Source of the DNA: Pogona vitticeps
Lineage: Eukaryota; Chordata; Lepidosauria; Squamata; Agamidae
Reading direction: 5' to 3'
Length of the DNA: 64,000 bases
Assembly: GCF_051106095.1 (NCBI RefSeq)
Contig: NC_135787.1
Span: 158,728,001-158,792,000 of the forward strand
The notes under the pieces are model-generated. The model was not told the origin of the DNA. It ran no database searches and was given only the letters and a program-made list of their open reading frames with translations. Below, piece after piece: positions 60,701 through 64,000 of this stretch (within the stretch, counting starts at the first letter, position 1; the number at the start of each line of letters is the position of its first letter). The position numbers and the translations under genes are program-made.

Positions 60701-62484
60701 CTGCTGGTTGGACGCTTCGCTTATCCGGTTAGCGAAGAATGATCTGCATGCAGCCTTTACCTTAGTCAGGTAAAGGTTAGTTGCGACCCTGACAGCTATC
60801 CAATTGTAGTCCGCCGGGTTCTTCCTCCACCTACGCTCTAGCCTTCTCCTATGTCGCTTCATCGCTCGGAGCTCCTGGTTAAACCAGGGCGCAGGCCGAG
60901 CTCTGAGCCGGAGAGGGCGTTTAGGTGCGATTGTGTCTATAGTCCTAGTGGCAGCGATGGACCAGCTGTCAACCAGAGCCTCGACAGGAGCGCCAGCCAG
61001 GTCAGCTGGAACACCTCTCATGGCCTCCTGGAATCCAACAGGGTCTAGTAGCCTTCGAGGTCGGACCATAGAAATAGGTCCTTGCTCCCTGCGAGGGGGG
61101 AGTGCCGCTGAGAGGTTGCATTTTATTAGGTGGTGATCTGACCATGACAAGGGGACCGACATGAGGTCAGTCACCACCAGACCACACTCGCTCCAATTGG
61201 TGGAAAAAAACAGGTCTAACGTATGGCCACATACGTTAAGAATCATGCTGTGAATTGCTTCTTTTCTAGTTGCTTCATTTTTGCCCATTCATTTACTTTG
61301 ATATCTCTTCATACAACATTTACTATTAAAATGCTGTTCTTAAAACTATACTTATGATGTAAAATATATCTCTCTTTTAGTTTAATTCCTTCATTTCAGT
61401 CATAAAGGAGATGTTAAGTAGATTGGAAGCTGAGCATAAGACTAAACTGGAACAAATCCATATTATGCAAGAACAGCAAAAGTAAGTATGTCTGCATCAT
61501 TGTAGTTAACAGTGAATAGGGTAATACAGTATTTTACTGTCTTCTGATATACTTGGCTTTTCCACATTGAAGAATTCTCATCTATTAATTATCCCACATT
61601 AATTAATATATGAAATTTGATGTCCTAGAGCAAACCATGTGCATTCAGTGATGCAATTATATTGTTTAAAATCAACATTGGGATGTCAGAATCCTGTGGG
61701 TTTTCGTGTACAGTTTGCATAACTTGAAACACAAGATGCAGCTCCCCCTTCCTCCAACATACACCAAAAAAGGAAAGAAATTACACCTGTCTGTCCAGCC
61801 TTCTGACCTAGCCTGTCCAAGCCCAGCAGAGCTTGGACATGTTGGTTTCTTTCCCACATACATCCTTCCTAATCTCCATCAGATGGCTTTATCTGTGGAG
61901 TAGCACAGTAACTTGTTCTGAGTTTGAGATTGCTGTTATTTTGATGCTTTGGTTGTTCTTTGTGGGCTGAAGTTGTACCTTGAGTCTCTGGAATGAATTT
62001 AGAAAGCCATTTTGTATTGACATGAAGAAAAATGGATAGAAAATTCTGCATGTGACTTCAACAATGCATGCATATATTAATTACTAGATCAAGAATTCAT
62101 CAGGTCAGATAGTTTTGTTTCTCTTAGTAAACATAGAACATAATTCACATTGCTGGTAGTTGTTTTTAATGCTGTTGATGCTAAAATGAATTACTGTACC
62201 TGCTTATAATTGTACCATTATGCTACAGATCTTTGGATATAAATCAAATGAATATGGCTGACGAAACAAAAGCCAGTACAGGCAATCAGGTAAGTTGCTG
62301 TTTTAAATGGATTATTCCCATACTTGGTTTAACTTATATGGATTGTCCCTGTATTTGTTTTAACTATTTTTCATTTTTTTTTTAATTTGAACAGATTGAC
62401 AAGGTGTTTAGCAATTTAGGAACAGATATTGTATCAGGTCATTCTGACTGTAAGGAGAATGGACTACTGGCAAATCAGAGAAAG
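40445..62484 (+). CDS. SCYL2: SCYL2, SCY1-like pseudokinase 2, 5' 15 coding exons (partial)
   Basis: Coding exons: 40445-40621 (exon from 40426), 45336-45493, 47529-47673, 48605-48754, 49260-49481, 50556-50672, 51134-51259, 51482-51658, 53898-54020, 55036-55149, 56865-56997, 57425-57543, 61381-61481, 62229-62289 and 62395-62484. They give 671 codons in one frame with GT-AG introns and match human SCYL2 (929 aa) from MESMLNKLKSTVTKVTADVT on. The kinase-like domain spans about residues 32-330. The catalytic HRD is HGN (about 176-178) and the DFG position reads GFD (about 196-198), as expected of this pseudokinase. HEAT-type helices follow, then a coiled-coil start (EAEHKTKLEQIHIMQEQQK). SCYL2 works on clathrin-coated vesicles at trans-Golgi and endosomes. 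The 51259 donor (AAG|GTTGGC) is weak. The C-terminal exons lie beyond the window. Confidence 0.98.
41407..41762. mobile_element. Tigger-like MITE, copy D
   Basis: It starts CAGTGGGGTCTCGACTTACG and ends GTCGCGACCCCACTG, flanked by TA. CGTAAGTCGA-type words recur through both halves. Same subfamily as 35765 and 58036. Confidence 0.88.
42110..42750 (+). mobile_element. Two L2-type LINE 3' fragments in the same orientation
   Basis: 42110-42222 is a decayed L2 C-terminal remnant. From 42228 a younger copy encodes RTQFKMLVLTYKSLNGLGPG, QRAFLAAASRLWNVLPTE and a terminal TFWRQVKTFLF, then a 3'UTR with AAGCGGCCCAGAGACC and a (GATT)n tail at about 42706-42750. Both are 5'-truncated. Confidence 0.85.
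43562..43976. mobile_element. Tigger-like MITE, copy E
   Basis: It starts CAGCAGTGCCCATTCCGG and ends GCGAGGCACCACTG, flanked by TA. It has a 22-bp hairpin arm pair with one mismatch at 43622-43670. Inverted relative to copy C in its internal order. Confidence 0.85.
45650..46095. mobile_element. Tigger-like MITE, copy F
   Basis: It starts CAGTGGTGCCTCGCTTAACG and ends ATGCGAGGCACCACTG, flanked by TA. It holds several hairpins (GGTAAGCG/CGCTTACC at about 45775; GGAACGCATTAAA and its inverse at about 45977-46008). It begins about 157 bp after SCYL2 coding exon 2. Confidence 0.88.
54711..54796. repeat. Short palindromic MITE in SCYL2 intron 10
   Basis: CTTCAGATGTTGCTGGA at the left and TCCAGCAACATCTGGAG at the right are inverted copies around a GTCTAACAGCCCCAGCC core. 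Total 86 bp. Similar palindromes are common in reptile genomes. Confidence 0.65.
55270..55370 (-). mobile_element. LINE 3' tail, minus
   Basis: A (CATT)n-like run followed by CTTTACCGCCCATCTGGC and CACTCTGGGTGG is the antisense of the L2-type 3' end (compare 58790-58830, CCCCGCCTATCTGGCC). Confidence 0.65.
57565..57640 (+). repeat. Dispersed repeat, unclassified (copy 3), with hairpin
   Basis: GTCAGTCTGTTTCAGCAAAA, then GTGCTACCTTCAGGATTAA, resembles the start of the family at 6056 and 3793. The right end passes into a perfect 17-bp inverted repeat (57632-57648 against 57655-57671) with a 6-base loop. Confidence 0.4.
58036..58569. mobile_element. Tigger-like MITE, copy G
   Basis: It starts CAGTGGACCCTCGACTTACG and ends GTCGAGGGTCTACTG, flanked by TA. 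The middle (about 58170-58470) is GC-rich and internally palindromic around CCCGCGGGG cores, so a 202-codon open frame on the minus strand is an artefact of composition. Confidence 0.87.
58735..61238 (-). mobile_element. L2 LINE, long and nearly open
   Basis: On the minus strand one frame runs from about 61288 (flank included) to the stop at 58922, with a single TAA at 60607-60605. It starts in the endonuclease end (GHTLDLFF; SWSDHHLIKCNL), passes the linker (APWFNQELRAMKRHRRRLER) and covers the reverse transcriptase (LDISAAFDTVDHSIL; GVPQGSIISPMLFNIY; YADDTQLYI at about 59780) and C-terminal block (YKALNGLGPRYLAERL; HLWNNLPPEIRAPPTLGTFK). The 3'UTR ends GGCGGGGTATAAATTAAA and a TAATTAAA-type repeat tail (58735-58790). 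It is 5'-truncated near 61238, inside SCYL2 intron 13 and antisense to it, with about 140 bp left before exon 61381. Confidence 0.93.
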
Positions 62485-63141
62485 GTGAGTTTCAATGAAA
62501 AGAAGAACATTTTTCATCTCTTAAGTTTTCTTAAAGGTGCAGCTATAAGCTAGGTGAATCAAGGCTATTTATCATGCCCAATTTAAATAAGTTCTGGTTT
62601 ACAAGAGCCTTATTCTTCCTTGTTGGTATTGATGATTATGAGATACACAGCTTTGGTATCTAGATTTGCAACTTTGTTTTCTCTCTTTTTAATTTGAAGA
62701 AGGGATACTTAAGGTATAAGGAACACTGTATTTAATGAATATTTTTCATATGTTGTGATATTGATAAGTGTTTGAAATATTAGTAACTTTATGTTAAGAA
62801 TTATAGTGGAATTGTGTGTTGATTTATTTAAAATATGCTGCCCCCTCTTTTTTTAAGCAGAAAGTCTTCCAAAGCAGTTGACAGATCAATTTGTTAAAAA
62901 TTATATTTCATGTCAAGGTTGTCATGAAAAAAAACAGCAGGAGAAGAGAGGAAGAACCTGGTTTCTAATAGAGCAGATAGTGCCCTTCTTCCCTTCCCTT
63001 CCTCTGCTGTAACCCGATGGATGGATGCAGCTAGGTGATAATTACAGGTTCCCAGTAGAGGTAACAGAGTGACCCTGCCTCCTGCCTTTTCCTCTGCTGC
63101 AGTCTGACAGAATTATATATACTTTTTGATTGAGAATAATT

Positions 63142-63176
<35 letters not shown>

Positions 63177-64000
63177 TTTGATTTTTACCCCGCCCCTCTA
63201 GACAACGTCTACTTACATTATACTTCTCAATAAGAAGGTCTCAAAACATGATATATCAAACATGTTTCACTAAAATTGGTTTCAGTCTCTGCAGGGGCAG
63301 ATTTTTCACATGCATATTTTTCACCTTTATACAAAGGAGCAGACTCTCTGTCACCTTGTACCCGATTATCTTTTCAGGTTCTGATAATCTTATAAATGAC
63401 TCCTCCCATGAAGCATAATTCTTTTACTTCCCAGCAACCAAATTCAAAAACAGATGAGATAACGTGTAGGCCTAGAAGATGCCACTATACTACATCTGCC
63501 ATACAACTGGGTTCAGTCTAGTAAAGATTTTCATAAGAGTACCCTTTATGGAATTGCTTTTTCCCTCAACAATTTTAGTTGAGTTTTTTACTGTCTTGGT
63601 CCCAGCAAACTGTGGTGTATTGCCAGAAGCATCTGAGAGCAGGACTGAGAGCAGGACTGCGTCTGGCATACAGTGGCCAGAATCCTGTTATTTGCATATG
63701 TCAGTGTAAGTTACATTGCATAAATCTCAGTGGCAAATAACCGCTAGTTGAAGAACTGATGTTTGCATTCCTCATTGCGGCATAGTGCATAATAAGGCAT
63801 ACAAATGTCAGCTCCCTTACTAGTGGGAATTTGCTGCCAAAATGTAGGCTGCTCAATTTTTTCATACAGTTATGCATATGCAATAAGAATCTGGTCACTT
63901 TTTCTGTCAGATAGTGGTCTTGATCTCACTTGGAATCTTCTCAGTGGGGAAGTCAGTGGAGTTTTTCTCCCTTGCTATCAGTGGTAATTCTGGCTTTGAT
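62485..64000 (+). other. SCYL2: SCYL2 intron, to window end
   Basis: After the donor at 62485 I recognise no further SCYL2 exon (the RASLTLEEKQKLAKE block was not found). The stretch holds a minus LINE tail with a (TTTA)n run at about 63139-63215 and a small direct repeat of GAGAGCAGGACT near 63635-63658. The rest is unassigned. Confidence 0.65.
63139..63215 (-). mobile_element. LINE 3' tail with (TTTA)n
   Basis: A (TTTA)n array followed by TTTTTACCCCGCCCCTCTAG is the antisense of an L2-type 3' end, as at 58735 and 55270. Confidence 0.65.

Larger units (their letters stand above)
40622..62394 (+). other. SCYL2: SCYL2 coding-region introns, overview
   Basis: Intron 2 (40622-45335) has Tigger-like copies D and E and two L2 fragments. 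Intron 3 (45494-47528) has Tigger-like copy F and a hairpin at 47190-47244. Introns 4-8 show nothing assignable. Intron 9 (51659-53897) has a weak L2 C-terminal relic near 52740-52920 and a palindrome at 53138-53173. Intron 10 (54021-55035) has a palindromic MITE at 54711-54796. Intron 11 (55150-56864) has a minus LINE tail at about 55270-55370. Intron 13 (57544-61380) has Tigger-like copy G and a long L2. Counting starts with non-coding exon 1. Confidence 0.65.

Noticed and set aside
62485-64000. Further SCYL2 exons
   Set aside because: The expected C-terminal blocks were not found; the next exon probably lies beyond the window.

Overview
This is a vertebrate nuclear window, almost certainly from a squamate reptile (lizard or snake). 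Three host genes can be placed on it, and the rest is a dense mix of transposable elements. The squamate call rests on the mix: several BovB (RTE) LINEs, L2 and CR1 LINEs, a tRNA-derived SINE with a squamate-like body, hAT elements, and at least nine pogo/Tigger-like palindromic elements flanked by TA. The gene order BLTP3B(-) / ACTR6(+) / SCYL2(+) matches human 12q23 as I recall it. All exon coordinates were read by hand from splice signals, reading frame and remembered human proteins.

Layout. 1-5338 is intron 1 of BLTP3B (UHRF1BP1L), whose first coding exon (5339-5382, minus) sits in a strong CpG island (about 4430-5745). 5746-14869 is intergenic and rich in repeats: a CR1 tail, two related LTR-like segments, a hAT-like end, one Tigger-like element, a pair of ~75-bp direct repeats and a C-poor G-rich tract. 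ACTR6 (15069-25191, plus, 11 coding exons, 396 codons) is complete. Its best polyadenylation signal lies in what looks like a decayed LINE/SINE tail. 26000-29390 holds a TA-flanked MITE and a rearranged BovB; the DEPDC4 gene expected here from mammals was not recognised. A second CpG island (about 29390-30190) is the SCYL2 promoter and non-coding exon 1. SCYL2 coding exons run from 40445 to 62484 (15 exons, 671 codons), and the gene leaves the window before its C-terminal clathrin-binding part.

How the genes relate. They are housekeeping neighbours with separate roles: BLTP3B is a bridge-like lipid transfer protein, ACTR6 is a nuclear actin-related subunit of the SRCAP/SWR1-type H2A.Z remodeller, and SCYL2 is a clathrin-coat-associated pseudokinase. 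BLTP3B and ACTR6 are divergent, about 9.7 kb apart.

Most unusual observations. (1) BovB copy 1 has an internal deletion whose junction carries a 21-base filler identical to a site 7.1 kb away, and a perfect 22-bp inverted repeat at its 5' end. (2) An L2 LINE in SCYL2 intron 13 has about 790 codons interrupted by a single stop, plus a small inverted repeat at its 5' breakpoint. (3) Tigger-like elements carry long internal hairpins, and one has swollen to 921 bp with an internal minisatellite. (4) A block containing a compound microsatellite is duplicated in tandem at about 35.1-35.45 kb. I saw no convincing new gene system; the novelty here is structural.
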